The position numbers and the translations under genes were made by a program. A stretch of 64,000 nucleotides of DNA, taken from the NCBI RefSeq assembly GCF_002257645.1, contig NZ_NQMO01000007.1:186001-250000 (forward strand). Direction: 5' to 3'. The notes beneath the pieces were generated by a model that was given only the letters and a program-made list of their open reading frames with translations, had not been told where the DNA came from and ran no database searches. Source of the DNA: Paenibacillus sp. XY044 (GTDB lineage: Bacteria; Bacillota; Bacilli; Paenibacillales; Paenibacillaceae). Of the stretch, positions 1 through 7,715 are shown one piece after another (position 1 is the first letter of the stretch; each line of letters starts with the position of its first letter).

Positions 1-744
1 AACGAATTCCTCCTCGGACATCGGACCCCAGAACGAAGGAATCAGGTTGCCAAAGGTGTAGTTCATGCCGGAAGCCGCTGTTGCCCACGGAAGGACACCA
101 TCCACATTACCCGGGTTCTTGTCACGGAAAGCAACAAGGGTATTATATAATTCATCCCGATTCGTTGGAACAGGCATTCCCAGCTTATCCAGCCAATCCT
201 TGCGGATAAACATGCCGTTCCAAGCAATCAGAGTCCGCTTGCCTGGGATCGAGATTTGTTTGCCCTCATATTTCCCGTAGGAAAGAACTTTCTCGCCCAG
301 GTAAGACTTTAATTGCTGGCCATGCTTCTCCAACAATTCATCCAGTGTATAGAGGCCACCGCTTTTTGCGAAACGGGTTACGGTATTACCGTCATAGGTG
401 AAGGAAATATCAGGAGCTTCGTTGGCAGCCATCAACACATTCAGCTTGTCGACTTCCTGGGAACGGGGTACAGGAACAAACTTTACAATGGCGTTATTAG
501 GCTTGCCGAATTTTTCATTGACATATTTGGTCCATGTGTTGTTGTTCAAGTCCGGTTGTCCCTGAATACCTCTGTCAAACACTTCCACTGTTAAGGTTAC
601 AGGGGAACCGGAAGATGCTGCTGATTCGGCCGATGATGCCGTCTCTCCACTCTTCTTGTCAACACTTCCACAGCCTGCCGTAACAATGGCCAAAAGCGCT
701 GTACTACATAGAATTGCTAATTTCTTCTTCATGCCCGTATTCAC
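1..744 (-). CDS. Sugar ABC transporter substrate-binding lipoprotein (C-terminus outside window)
   Basis: This is an extracellular solute-binding protein that captures an oligosaccharide at the outer face of the membrane and hands it to the two permeases encoded just upstream. The GTG start at 744 was chosen because GAAAGGGTGG lies about 6 nt before it; an ATG at 732 in the same frame is the alternative. The N-terminus has a positively charged KKK stretch, a hydrophobic segment and a lipobox (LLAIVTAGC), so it should be a lipid-anchored protein. A Ser/Ala/Glu linker follows, then motifs typical of the family (VPVPRSQEVDKLNVLMAAN; FIRKDWLDKLGMPVPTN), as in LplA-like proteins. Only the first 248 codons are present; the gene continues past base 1. 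It is the last gene of the operon permease, permease, binding protein. Substrate unknown. Confidence 0.9.
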   Translation of the reverse strand, partial: MNTGMKKKLAILCSTALLAIVTAGCGSVDKKSGETASSAESAASSGSPVTLTVEVFDRGIQGQPDLNNNTWTKYVNEKFGKPNNAIVKFVPVPRSQEVDKLNVLMAANEAPDISFTYDGNTVTRFAKSGGLYTLDELLEKHGQQLKSYLGEKVLSYGKYEGKQISIPGKRTLIAWNGMFIRKDWLDKLGMPVPTNRDELYNTLVAFRDKNPGNVDGVLPWATAASGMNYTFGNLIPSFWGPMSEEEFV

Positions 745-865
745 TTTAAACCACCCTTTCACGTTGAATTCATTGTGAATCATCTAAGCTGTAAATCCCT
801 TTCCTCTTTATATCCATCATCCGCCAGCCCGGGAATCACCCCCCATCATCTTGATCCGTCCCCCA

Positions 866-1762
866 TCAGCCCTTGATAGCTCCGGTCATCACACCATCTA
901 CGAAATACTTCTGCAGCTTGGGATAGATCAACAAGATCGGTATGGTTGTAAACATAACGCTGGCCGCTTTCAGAGACTCAGGGACAATATAGGAACCGAC
1001 ACTTCCTTCTCCTCCTTGTTGGCTATCCAGCTGCTGATTGGCCGATATGATCTGGTATAGCTTCATCTGCATAGGATACAGCTCTTTTTTCGTAATGTAG
1101 AACAGCGCATCCTGGAATCCATTCCATCTGTCCACCGCATAAAAAAGGCTTAATGTGGCGATCGAAGGCAGCGAAAGGGGGAGCACAATCTTGATGAGAA
1201 TGCCCAGATCCGAACACCCGTCAATGGCGGCCGATTCTTCCAGGCTCTCCGGAAGATTGCTGAAGAAGGTCTTCAGGATGATCAAATTAAACACGCTCAT
1301 GGCACCCGGTAAAACCAAGCTCCAAACCGAATTCATCATTCCCAGGTTTTTAACCAGAATATAGGAGGGAATTAAACCGCCGCTGAAATACATGGTGAAG
1401 ACCAACGCCGTCAAAATAAAGTTTCTTCCCTTCAGCCGCTTCTTCGTTAACGGATACGCTGCACAAATGGTCAGTAACATACATACCAAAGTATAAAAAA
1501 TCGTAAGCACAATACTGTATCCAAGCGTATACAGCATATCCATATCGCTCAAAATCGTTTTGTAGGTTTCTGCTGTGAAGTCTACTGGCCACAGTCCTAC
1601 TTTTTGGGAAATAATCGCTTCGTTGGAGCTGAATGAAAGCGCAATCATATACAAGAACGGAACGATACAAGTGAAGGACAATGCCACGATAAATACGATA
1701 ATGGCAATATCCGCTACAGTCATTTTTTTCTTCTTGCCCCTAGTGCTCGCCATCCTCACCAT
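866..1762 (-). CDS. Carbohydrate ABC transporter permease (LplC/YtcP, MalG-like)
   Basis: Inner-membrane permease subunit of a binding-protein-dependent sugar importer, 298 residues, the usual length. About six membrane segments can be seen, the first near residues 18-40. The EAA loop that docks to the ATPase is near residues 185-210 (EESAAIDGCSDLGILIKIVL). It ends in the signature of this group, KYFVDGVMTGAIKG. The start overlaps the stop of the preceding permease by 7 bases (1756-1762), so the two are probably translationally coupled. No ATPase gene is nearby, as is normal for Bacillales sugar importers served by a shared MsmX-type ATPase. Confidence 0.93.
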   Translation of the reverse strand: MVRMASTRGKKKKMTVADIAIIVFIVALSFTCIVPFLYMIALSFSSNEAIISQKVGLWPVDFTAETYKTILSDMDMLYTLGYSIVLTIFYTLVCMLLTICAAYPLTKKRLKGRNFILTALVFTMYFSGGLIPSYILVKNLGMMNSVWSLVLPGAMSVFNLIILKTFFSNLPESLEESAAIDGCSDLGILIKIVLPLSLPSIATLSLFYAVDRWNGFQDALFYITKKELYPMQMKLYQIISANQQLDSQQGGEGSVGSYIVPESLKAASVMFTTIPILLIYPKLQKYFVDGVMTGAIKG

Positions 1763-2706
1763 ATCCCATCCTCGCCTAATTTTTTCGCAATAAAGTTGGC
1801 AGATAACAGCAGGATCAGGCCAACCACGGATTGGAACAATCCTACCGCTGTTGCCTGGGAGAAATCACCCGAACTAATACCAACTCTGTACACGAAAGTA
1901 CTGATCACATCAGAGTAATCGCTAACCAGTGAATTCCCCATCACAAAGGGACGGTCAAACCCGATGGAAACCATTCTGCCTATTTGGAGAATCAGCAAAA
2001 TATTGATGGTTGATTTAATGCCGGGCAGTGTAATATGCCACATTTTGCGAAGCCTCGTACAGCCGTCAATATCGGCGGCCTCATACAATTCCTTATTGAT
2101 TCCGGTTATGGCCGCCAAGTAGATGATGGTGCCCCATCCGATATTTTGCCATACGCCAACGGCAATATAAGTAATCAACCAAGGTGTTTTCCGCGATAGA
2201 AACTCGATCTTCTCCAAACCGAAGCTCGACAGGAAATTGTTGACCATGCCGCTGTTAGAAAACATCAGATAGACCATACCGCCGATAATAACCCAGGACA
2301 AAAAGTGGGGCAGATACAACACGGTCTGGGTCATTTTCTTGAATCTTGCCTGTCTCACTTCATTAAGCAACACCGCCAGAAGTATGGGCGCCGGGAATCC
2401 CGCGATCAAGTCCAGAACATTCAGGACCAGCGTATTCTTCAATGCACGGTAGAAGCTGTCCTGCTCGAAAATAAACCGGAACACATCCAGTCCTACCCAT
2501 TCGCTCCCTCTAATTCCTTCAAAAATGTTGTAATCCTGGAATGCCATAACAAGGCCATAGATGGGGGCATACTTGAAAATCAGGATATACGCCATAGGCA
2601 GCAGCAAAAGAAAATATAAAAGACCGTCTCTTTTGATGTAGTGCATAAAGTTATTTTTCCTTTTTGTTGCACCGTACTTTCGGGAGCTGTCTAAAACCGC
2701 TTTCAT
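1756..2706 (-). CDS. Carbohydrate ABC transporter permease (LplB/YteP, MalF-like)
   Basis: First permease of the importer, 316 residues from the ATG at 2706; GGAGGG lies 9 nt before it, while an in-frame ATG at 2715 directly abuts that Shine-Dalgarno sequence and is less likely. The N-terminal motif LPMAYILIFKYAPIYGLVMA and the phrase SEWVGLDVF are typical of the LplB subgroup. The EAA loop is near residues 210-232 (YEAADIDGCTRLRKMWHITL). Gene order permease B, permease C, binding protein differs from the binding-protein-first order of the second importer at 36-39 kb. Confidence 0.93.
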   Translation of the reverse strand: MKAVLDSSRKYGATKRKNNFMHYIKRDGLLYFLLLLPMAYILIFKYAPIYGLVMAFQDYNIFEGIRGSEWVGLDVFRFIFEQDSFYRALKNTLVLNVLDLIAGFPAPILLAVLLNEVRQARFKKMTQTVLYLPHFLSWVIIGGMVYLMFSNSGMVNNFLSSFGLEKIEFLSRKTPWLITYIAVGVWQNIGWGTIIYLAAITGINKELYEAADIDGCTRLRKMWHITLPGIKSTINILLILQIGRMVSIGFDRPFVMGNSLVSDYSDVISTFVYRVGISSGDFSQATAVGLFQSVVGLILLLSANFIAKKLGEDGIW

Positions 2707-2870
2707 TCCTCTCATCCCTCCGACTGTATTAAGGAGCTCTTATGTCTATCATTTTACATTCGGGATCAAATAAAAAAATGTACTCCCTTAAATCAATTTG
2801 GTAATAACTTAAAAAAGTAGGTGTATGCCTTCCTCGGCAATACCCGTTTAAGCCTGGAGAAAACACACCT

Positions 2871-2915
2871 ATGTTCGATATAAATCCGAGTGTGGTTTTT
2901 AAGCCACTAAAATAG
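2871..2915 (+). CDS. Possible 14-codon leader peptide or transposase-end remnant
   Basis: A short ORF (MFDINPSVVFKPLK) preceded by CTGGAG about 11 nt upstream and followed directly by a perfect hairpin at 2916-2949. Upstream, TAGGTGT near 2818 and ACACCTA near 2866 can pair. A short translated ORF between paired segments and a terminator is the layout of an attenuator, but no gene follows for over 600 bases on this strand. It may instead be the end of a lost insertion sequence. Function not assigned. Confidence 0.2.
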   Translation: MFDINPSVVFKPLK

Positions 2916-2953
2916 AAGATAACTCCTGTACCGGTACAGGAGTTATCTTTTTA
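2916..2953 (+). terminator. Rho-independent terminator, perfect 34-nt inverted repeat
   Basis: AAGATAACTCCTGTACC at 2916-2932 is followed immediately by its exact reverse complement at 2933-2949, then a short T run. Strong stem, with T-rich sequence only on the + strand. Confidence 0.75.
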
Positions 2954-3074
2954 CGTCCCCAATGATATCTGTGGTTATTGTATATCGATTAACATCCTGT
3001 AATAAACGGGATGAATTTCCCCTTTCCTGTTAAGCGGATCCCCTCCTACAAAAACAGATGCCAGTACTGCCTGC

Positions 3075-3239
3075 CTAAATGGGTACGACTATACTGGTCC
3101 GAATGCTGTTTTCTACCGCCCTCCTTTTCACTTCCAACCAGCCATTGAAATGTATGTCCGCCGCTCCGTGCACAGGATCAAGTAAGAAATATAATCGTCC
3201 CGACTTGACAGCAGGAATGGCAAGTATGTAAAAGGGCAC
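3075..3239 (-). pseudogene. 54-codon open remnant, unrecognised
   Basis: A 54-codon open frame on the minus strand, opening with GTG after TTTTAGGA, with protein-like composition (LAIPAVKSGRLYFLLDPVHG, then NGWLEVKRRAVE). An in-frame TAG sits just upstream of the GTG. It resembles the C-terminal end of a larger enzyme or binding protein rather than random sequence, but no family was recognised. It could be a small gene; a gene remnant is more likely given the barren surroundings. Confidence 0.3.
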
Positions 3240-3451
3240 GCCATCCTAAAACTATTTAATAGAGTATATAGGTTGTATCGACCCATGTAATATATTCATT
3301 CACCCATATTTATTGCTGTGATCCTTATCTATAATCCAATTTATAACAAATGGATACTTTCCAAGGATATATTGTGTTTTTATCCATTTTAAAGAACATT
3401 TTGTAAATGGCGGTGGCTTTTATTGTGGCCTTCCCGTTATTGATTATTAAT
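3240..3451. other. AT-rich intergenic region, nothing recognised
   Basis: AT-rich sequence between the minus-strand remnant and the repeats upstream of the small-peptide gene. It probably holds the promoter for the plus-strand genes that follow, but no convincing -35/-10 pair was found. Confidence 0.4.
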
Positions 3452-3526
3452 CGTGGAAAATGATTGGTTCCGTATTCTATGTGAATGACAATAAAAGGAC
3501 GTGGAAAATCGATAGTATCCGCGTAT
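3452..3526 (+). repeat. Imperfect direct repeat upstream of the small-peptide gene
   Basis: CGTGGAAAAT is followed by GATTGGTTCCG at 3452 and again, as CGTGGAAAAT then CGATAGTATCCG, at 3500. The copies are 48 bp apart and lie 45-120 bp before the peptide start. Paired direct repeats at this distance are often binding sites for a dimeric activator; that role is inferred. Confidence 0.4.
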
Positions 3527-3568
3527 GGTGTCCGTTATATCGAAAGATTTGTAAGGAGGTGATAAAAA

Positions 3569-3731
3569 TTGGTGAATGCAAATGAATTATTAAAGAGTAT
3601 CCGTCGTTTTGAAAAAACCTGAGGTCATTGAAAGAGTTCATCTTGAGCATTCTTCACAGACTGTATGTAGCTCTGGCACATGCGGATTTTATTGCAAAGG
3701 CAGTGGTAAAGAATTAGCAGTAAAAAAATAG
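3569..3731 (+). pseudogene. Cys/Ser/Thr-rich small peptide gene (RiPP-precursor-like), frameshifted
   Basis: An excellent ribosome binding site (AAGGAGGTG at 3553-3561) precedes a TTG start at 3569. The first frame gives MVNANELLKSIRRFEKT and stops at 3622. If the run of six A's at 3612-3617 were five, the frame would continue to 3731 with PEVIERVHLEHSS, then QTVCSSGTCGFYCKGSG and a lysine-rich end: 53 residues in all. The charged N-terminal half and a C-terminal half with three Cys (C-x4-C-x3-C) among Ser/Thr/Gly recall leader and core of a modified peptide. No modifying enzyme is nearby. The binding-protein gene starts 25 nt after the stop. The extra A may be a sequencing error, a true mutation or a slippery site. 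Class not assigned. Confidence 0.4.
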
Positions 3732-3756
3732 TATCCATATTACAAGGAGGATTGAG

Positions 3757-5196
3757 ATGTTCAATTTCAAAAAAGCATTAAGCCTGATGCTAACGTTTTC
3801 TTTGGTTGCGCCCCTTGGCGCAGCGGCCGCGGACGGGACAGGCAGCGTAAACATACCCAACCGGTACAACACACCCTACTCTGTCGATGACGATGAGATC
3901 TACATCTTCGCTGCTAACTACAAACCGTTCGAATATGGCGCGGACGAGGGCGACCACACCGGCGGCGACACGGTATTTAACACGATCATCGGCGACAAGC
4001 TTCGGGAAGCCTTCCCTGGACTAAAGATCAAGTATGGCACCTGGGACTATCCGGTCCGCTATGAGGATCTGGATAAAGCCGGGGTCGTGCCCGACATCGT
4101 CATCGAGAACCCGTACAACCGGATCGACCGTGACCTCGAACCTCTTGGCTGGGTCCAGGACATGACTCCTATGATCGAGCAGAGCGGGATCGACCTGAGC
4201 ACGCTCAACCCGGCCGCAGTGGAGATGGTAAAGTCACGGTCCGATGGCGGGATCTACGGCGTTCCGCTCTTTATCGACGACTATATGCTTTACTACAACA
4301 AGAAGATCTTCGATAAGTTCGGCGAGAAGTACCCGACGCCGGGCATGACGTACGATGAGATCTTCAAGCTGGCTAAGAAGCTGACCAGGCAGGATGGGCT
4401 CGACGCATACAAAGGATACATGCAGCATCCCGACAACTACATGCAGTATAACCAGCTCGGGCTGTATCCGTTCCAGCCGACCGACAGCGAGGAGCCCGCA
4501 CCAGAGGACGTGAAGGTAGACATTACGTCACCAGGGTGGAACCAGTTGGGAGAGAACATCGATCGCTTCCTCTGGCTTCCGCGTAACGGGTTCACCACGG
4601 TCACCGACTTCCTCAAAGGTGACATGAGCCGTCCCGGGCATGTCGCGATGGCGGTGGATTCGTTGCAGAAGCTGCCGGCATACGTTGGCGACGAACTCTT
4701 TATCAAGGATGGGGACGAAGCGAAATACAATGAGTGGTTGAAGAGTATCGATGTCGGCGTCACGTCGGTGCCAGTATTCAAGAAAAATTCAGAGACGACG
4801 TACCAGCCCAACACGATGGCGGCGTTCATTCCACCGCAGGCGCGCCATAAGGAGGAGGCTCTCCAGATCGTGAAATGGCTGGTCTCGGAGGAGGGACAGA
4901 TAGAGCTGTCTCGCCATGCCATCAAGGGGGTCCTGGAGACGCCAGCAGTCGTGGACAGTTTTGGTGACGATGTGCCAGGGCTGGCCAATGTCGATACCTC
5001 GGGTGTTTACTGGGGTTCCAATGCTGTCGTAAAGAACTACCAGAACACCGAGTACTGGGATATTCCGCTGTATTCCGTGTTCCGGCAGCATGTGTTGACA
5101 GACGCGATGACGGTTGAGGGGGCATTGACCGTCACCGAGACCGAGGATATTCCCAACTACATCAAATCCCAGGCGGGCGCGGGTAAAGACTGGTAA
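3757..5196 (+). CDS. Orphan secreted family-1 extracellular solute-binding protein
   Basis: A 479-residue solute-binding protein, with AAGGAGG 9 nt before the ATG. The signal peptide (FNFKKALSLMLTFSLVAP) ends in an Ala-rich AAA cleavage region without any lipobox cysteine; no cysteine was noticed anywhere in the protein, so it should be secreted or loosely wall-bound rather than lipid-anchored, unusual for a Gram-positive binding protein. Family features include DIVIENPYNRID, YMLYYNKKIFDKFGEKYPTP and the late motif VKWLVSEEGQIELSRHA. No permease gene is adjacent. Third codon positions look richer in G and C than in the neighbours, which suggests transfer. It could be a sensor-type binding protein or a stray importer subunit. 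It probably shares a transcript with the small-peptide gene upstream. Confidence 0.85.
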   Translation: MFNFKKALSLMLTFSLVAPLGAAAADGTGSVNIPNRYNTPYSVDDDEIYIFAANYKPFEYGADEGDHTGGDTVFNTIIGDKLREAFPGLKIKYGTWDYPVRYEDLDKAGVVPDIVIENPYNRIDRDLEPLGWVQDMTPMIEQSGIDLSTLNPAAVEMVKSRSDGGIYGVPLFIDDYMLYYNKKIFDKFGEKYPTPGMTYDEIFKLAKKLTRQDGLDAYKGYMQHPDNYMQYNQLGLYPFQPTDSEEPAPEDVKVDITSPGWNQLGENIDRFLWLPRNGFTTVTDFLKGDMSRPGHVAMAVDSLQKLPAYVGDELFIKDGDEAKYNEWLKSIDVGVTSVPVFKKNSETTYQPNTMAAFIPPQARHKEEALQIVKWLVSEEGQIELSRHAIKGVLETPAVVDSFGDDVPGLANVDTSGVYWGSNAVVKNYQNTEYWDIPLYSVFRQHVLTDAMTVEGALTVTETEDIPNYIKSQAGAGKDW

Positions 5197-5361
5197 CCCC
5201 CACCTGATCCGCGCCGGTGCCGCGGTTCGCCCACTGGAAGTAGTGGAGCGCGGTCACCAGTGTGCTGCGCAAGAAGCAGCTGAAACCGGTGAGGGAATAC
5301 GGAGAGTCGACGCCAGGCGCGTAATCGGCTTGAATGGCGTCCTGAACTAAATTTATCCATT
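5197..5361. other. GC-rich stretch after the binding protein, no gene assigned
   Basis: GC-rich like the gene before it. One frame reads RFAHWK, a stop, then LRKKQLKPVREYGESTPGA, which looks like protein debris, but no family can be named. It ends at the terminator at 5362. Confidence 0.35.
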
Positions 5362-5406
5362 AAAAAACCGGCAGACGGGAATAAGGATCCCGACTGCCGG
5401 TTTTTT
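5362..5406 (+). terminator. Rho-independent terminator
   Basis: AAAAACCGGCAGACGGGA pairs with TCCCGACTGCCGGTTTTT across a 7-nt loop, with one mismatch; A and T runs flank it, so it may work in both directions. It closes the small-peptide/binding-protein unit. Confidence 0.85.
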
Positions 5407-5420
5407 ATGGATTCCTGCTG

Positions 5421-5503
5421 TTATCCAGCCATTAAATGCAGCAGCTTAGCCAGCATCTTGGCGGTCTCTTCCCTCCTCGCCGGATTCGCGATAACAATAC
5501 ATC
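5421..5503 (-). pseudogene. C-terminal scrap of an S-layer-homology-type protein
   Basis: The minus strand reads NPARREETAKMLAKLLHLMAG followed by a stop at 5421. The arrangement R-x-E-x-A-K-M-L-x-K-L-L matches the last helix of an SLH domain at a protein C-terminus. Upstream the frame no longer looks like SLH, so only about 25 codons remain. It marks the edge of a rearrangement next to the foreign-looking TetR block. Confidence 0.4.
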
Positions 5504-5661
5504 GTTGAGGGGAATAGCGTCTTCCGGTCTACATGGCGGAAAATTTATGTATTCGGCGACGGTGAGCGTCTGGCGAGGGCGACCCTAGCGATGTCAGCAC
5601 TCTTCATTGTCGTTCGATCATCGGTGTTGTGCGCCATCGCCGCAAGATCTGCCCGCCCACA

Positions 5662-6177
5662 TCATTCGGCAGCCATCTTGGCTTCCGGGGCGAATGCCCC
5701 AAGCCTGTTTTGCCTGCGCAAATGGATGATTTGGGCCGTCAAACCAAGAATGAGAATGACGCCGAGACCGGCTTGACAGCCGAGGAGAATTGGCGAATTT
5801 AGATCGGCGACCAAGGGGTGGCCATTTGGAACACGGGTCAGAATTTCGGTAACGGTCGGCAACATCAGCAGAAACGCCGTTAGGCTCAGGAAGATTGTTT
5901 CGAGGTACTTGCCCGCACGCCCAAAGCCCGAAATACGCCCGATGCCGTATCCGGCGAGCAGCAGCAGGATCGTTGCCGTACCAATGATATAACTGACCGA
6001 CTGATGTGCAATGGGAAATACTGTGATAGCGCCAATCAGCATCGAAATGAAGTAGACGACACCTGGCCTCGATCGAGGCACAATCCGTCCGTAACGAGCA
6101 AACATATATACAGCCAGCGGAATGGCGGGCAAGCTGCTGAGCGTATGCACCCAGCCGAGTGATGAAATTCCAAACAT
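5662..6177 (-). CDS. DUF2306-like multi-pass membrane protein
   Basis: A 171-residue integral membrane protein, from the ATG at 6177, which has GGAAGGAG about 6 nt upstream; a longer frame to 6303 has no ribosome binding site. About five hydrophobic segments are visible. The N-terminal pattern GWVHTLSSLPAIPLAVYMFA then GRIVPRSRPGVVYFISML resembles DUF2306-type proteins, whose function is unknown. It lies 284 bp downstream of a TetR repressor gene on the same strand, and the two probably belong together. The proteins read more like proteobacterial sequences than Bacillota ones. The family call is by motif only. Confidence 0.6.
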   Translation of the reverse strand: MFGISSLGWVHTLSSLPAIPLAVYMFARYGRIVPRSRPGVVYFISMLIGAITVFPIAHQSVSYIIGTATILLLLAGYGIGRISGFGRAGKYLETIFLSLTAFLLMLPTVTEILTRVPNGHPLVADLNSPILLGCQAGLGVILILGLTAQIIHLRRQNRLGAFAPEAKMAAE

Positions 6178-6461
6178 AATTGTCTCCTTCCAGTCCTTAA
6201 GGACAAGGGTGAATTTGTTCTTGTCTCGAGCCGATACTAGCGACTTACAGCATCTCTGATCGAATCGCTGATGGATGGAGGCATCGGCATTCGCGCCTGC
6301 CAACGCGGATTTCCACTCTCCCGATCATCGTAAACTGACGATGTGTAGTCGGCATGCCGTGTTTCGGCACTTGGCAGTTATGATGCGACTTATTCGTAAT
6401 TATCGAGCTTAACCTCGATAGTACGTAGCCTCCTCTCTAGATGGGTTAAGCTAAGGATTGT

Positions 6462-7091
6462 TCACCTCTTTTCATCTTGATCATGACTGAAACCATCGCT
6501 ATCGCGGCTTTCACCACAAGCGAGTCGCTCCAAGAGCGGGCCTGTCACGACGCCGAATATTTTCGGATCGCCATAGGCCCGTGCCGAAAGCATCGCGCCG
6601 TGAACGGTCGCCATGAAAGCTTCGGCCTCGTCACGAGGGGTGTTCACCAGTTGAAGTTGTCCGTGCTGCGCGCCGCGCTCCAGCACAGATGTCAACCACG
6701 CCGACAGGGAGCGGAAATGCGCCCGGACTTCTAAGCCAACTTCCTCGGGCAGATCGGGGAGCTGGCTTGCCAACAGCGCGCAGACACAAAACGGAGCGCT
6801 GGCGTCCGCGATGCAGGCTTCCCAATAACCAACATAGAACCGAAGCTGTTCGAGCGGTTTGGATACCTGGAGTTCGAGATTCGTCATCCCCGCTTCAGCT
6901 TCTTCCCGATACCGCGCAACCAGCGTTCGGACCAGATCGACCTTGCTTGGGAAATGGTGATGGATGCTCGCCTTACGAATCCCAATCACATCAGCGATGT
7001 CGGCATAACTAAAACCGTTGTATCCGCCAGTGATGATCAGAGATTGTGCACAAGCCAGGATGTCGTTATAAGTATTAGATGAATTTTTCAT
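6462..7091 (-). CDS. TetR/AcrR family transcriptional repressor
   Basis: A 209-residue regulator. The N-terminal helix-turn-helix covers residues 10-55 (NGFSYADIADVIGIRKASIH then HHFPSK, the usual turn and recognition helix). The rest is a helical ligand-binding domain. A perfect 16-bp palindrome (TACCTACTAGTAGGTA, 7102-7117) sits 10 bp before the start codon and is the obvious autoregulatory operator. GC-rich codons and proteobacteria-like sequence suggest it came by transfer with the membrane-protein gene downstream. Confidence 0.9.
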   Translation of the reverse strand: MKNSSNTYNDILACAQSLIITGGYNGFSYADIADVIGIRKASIHHHFPSKVDLVRTLVARYREEAEAGMTNLELQVSKPLEQLRFYVGYWEACIADASAPFCVCALLASQLPDLPEEVGLEVRAHFRSLSAWLTSVLERGAQHGQLQLVNTPRDEAEAFMATVHGAMLSARAYGDPKIFGVVTGPLLERLACGESRDSDGFSHDQDEKR

Positions 7092-7101
7092 ATCTTCAGT
7101 C

Positions 7102-7117
7102 TACCTACTAGTAGGTA
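7102..7117. promoter_or_regulatory. Palindromic TetR operator
   Basis: TACCTACTAGTAGGTA is a perfect 16-bp palindrome just upstream of the tetR start. Palindromes of this kind are known TetR-family operators in Proteobacteria. Position and symmetry suggest autorepression. Confidence 0.7.
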
Positions 7118-7286
7118 AATTGTCAATAGCGAGTCGTGGCAGAGCAATTGCCGGTATCCTGACTTACTGCATGAACGCTTTGACGCTTTGCTTTGTCTGG
7201 CAAGGTATCCCTCCCTTCTGCACTTCGACAGCAGCACAGGAGGCGAACGCTCTACATATTTGGTTACCATCTGCTTTCCGCCTAAT

Positions 7287-7313
7287 AAAAAAAGCCGCTC
7301 GTAATGAGCGACT
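7287..7313 (-). terminator. Hairpin with U tract on the minus strand
   Basis: AGTCGCTC pairs with GAGCGGCT (one G-U pair on the minus-strand RNA) around a 5-nt loop, followed by seven U's. The same GCCGC/GCGGC hairpin type recurs in this window near 23.7, 51.3 and 53.0 kb. Confidence 0.6.
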
Positions 7314-7520
7314 CTTCTGTACAGCTATTCAACTTTTTTTAATGCACGTTCGATCTTTTTTTTAATAACTAAGCATCATTAGTCTAAACAGCTACCGAAT
7401 GCTTCCGACATTTCCGTTACACCATTCTCCTAAGCTATTGGTCCGTTTTCTCTAAACAAGTGGTGTCCACCTACTGATAGAACATTGTTATCAAAACGCT
7501 GTTAGCTTCTGTTACGAACC

Positions 7521-7557
7521 AAAAAACCTCCAACCCTTTTTGCAAGAGATGGAGGTC
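7521..7557 (-). terminator. Rho-independent terminator of the dehydrogenase operon
   Basis: ACCTCCA (7526-7532) pairs with TGGAGGT (7550-7556); the minus-strand RNA ends in six U's. It lies about 160 bp after the last gene of the operon 12329-7716. Confidence 0.65.
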
Positions 7558-7715
7558 TTAACGAATGAACAAAATGTCATTGTGTTTCATTCAATAAGAG
7601 ATCACATTTTCTAAAATGATAATTCATACTTTACATCAATTGCCGCGGCAGACTGCTCTACTTTCGTATTATAAAATTACCGGCGGTAAATTTGGAGAGC
7701 CCGAAAGGGATGCCT

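Larger units (their letters stand above)
7118..7715. other. Non-coding interval with two hairpins
   Basis: Almost 600 bp between the foreign TetR block and the dehydrogenase operon. It holds two minus-strand terminators (listed separately) and no ORF with a credible ribosome binding site. Some short frames look like decayed coding sequence, but nothing can be named. Confidence 0.5.

Noticed and set aside
3460..3585. 41-codon ORF (MIGSVFYVNDNKRTWKIDSI...) overlapping the start of the small-peptide gene
   Set aside because: Protein-like, but it has no ribosome binding site and overlaps the much better supported start at 3569; it also spans the direct repeats.
3629..3718. Third-frame peptide LKEFILSILHRLYVALAHAD inside the small-peptide gene
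   Set aside because: TTG start with only GAGG near it. Kept as a caveat, since the merged frame uses the strong site at 3553-3561.
7088..7270. Minus-strand 60-codon ORF between TetR and the hairpin
   Set aside because: It covers the operator and TetR leader, has no ribosome site and no recognisable motif.
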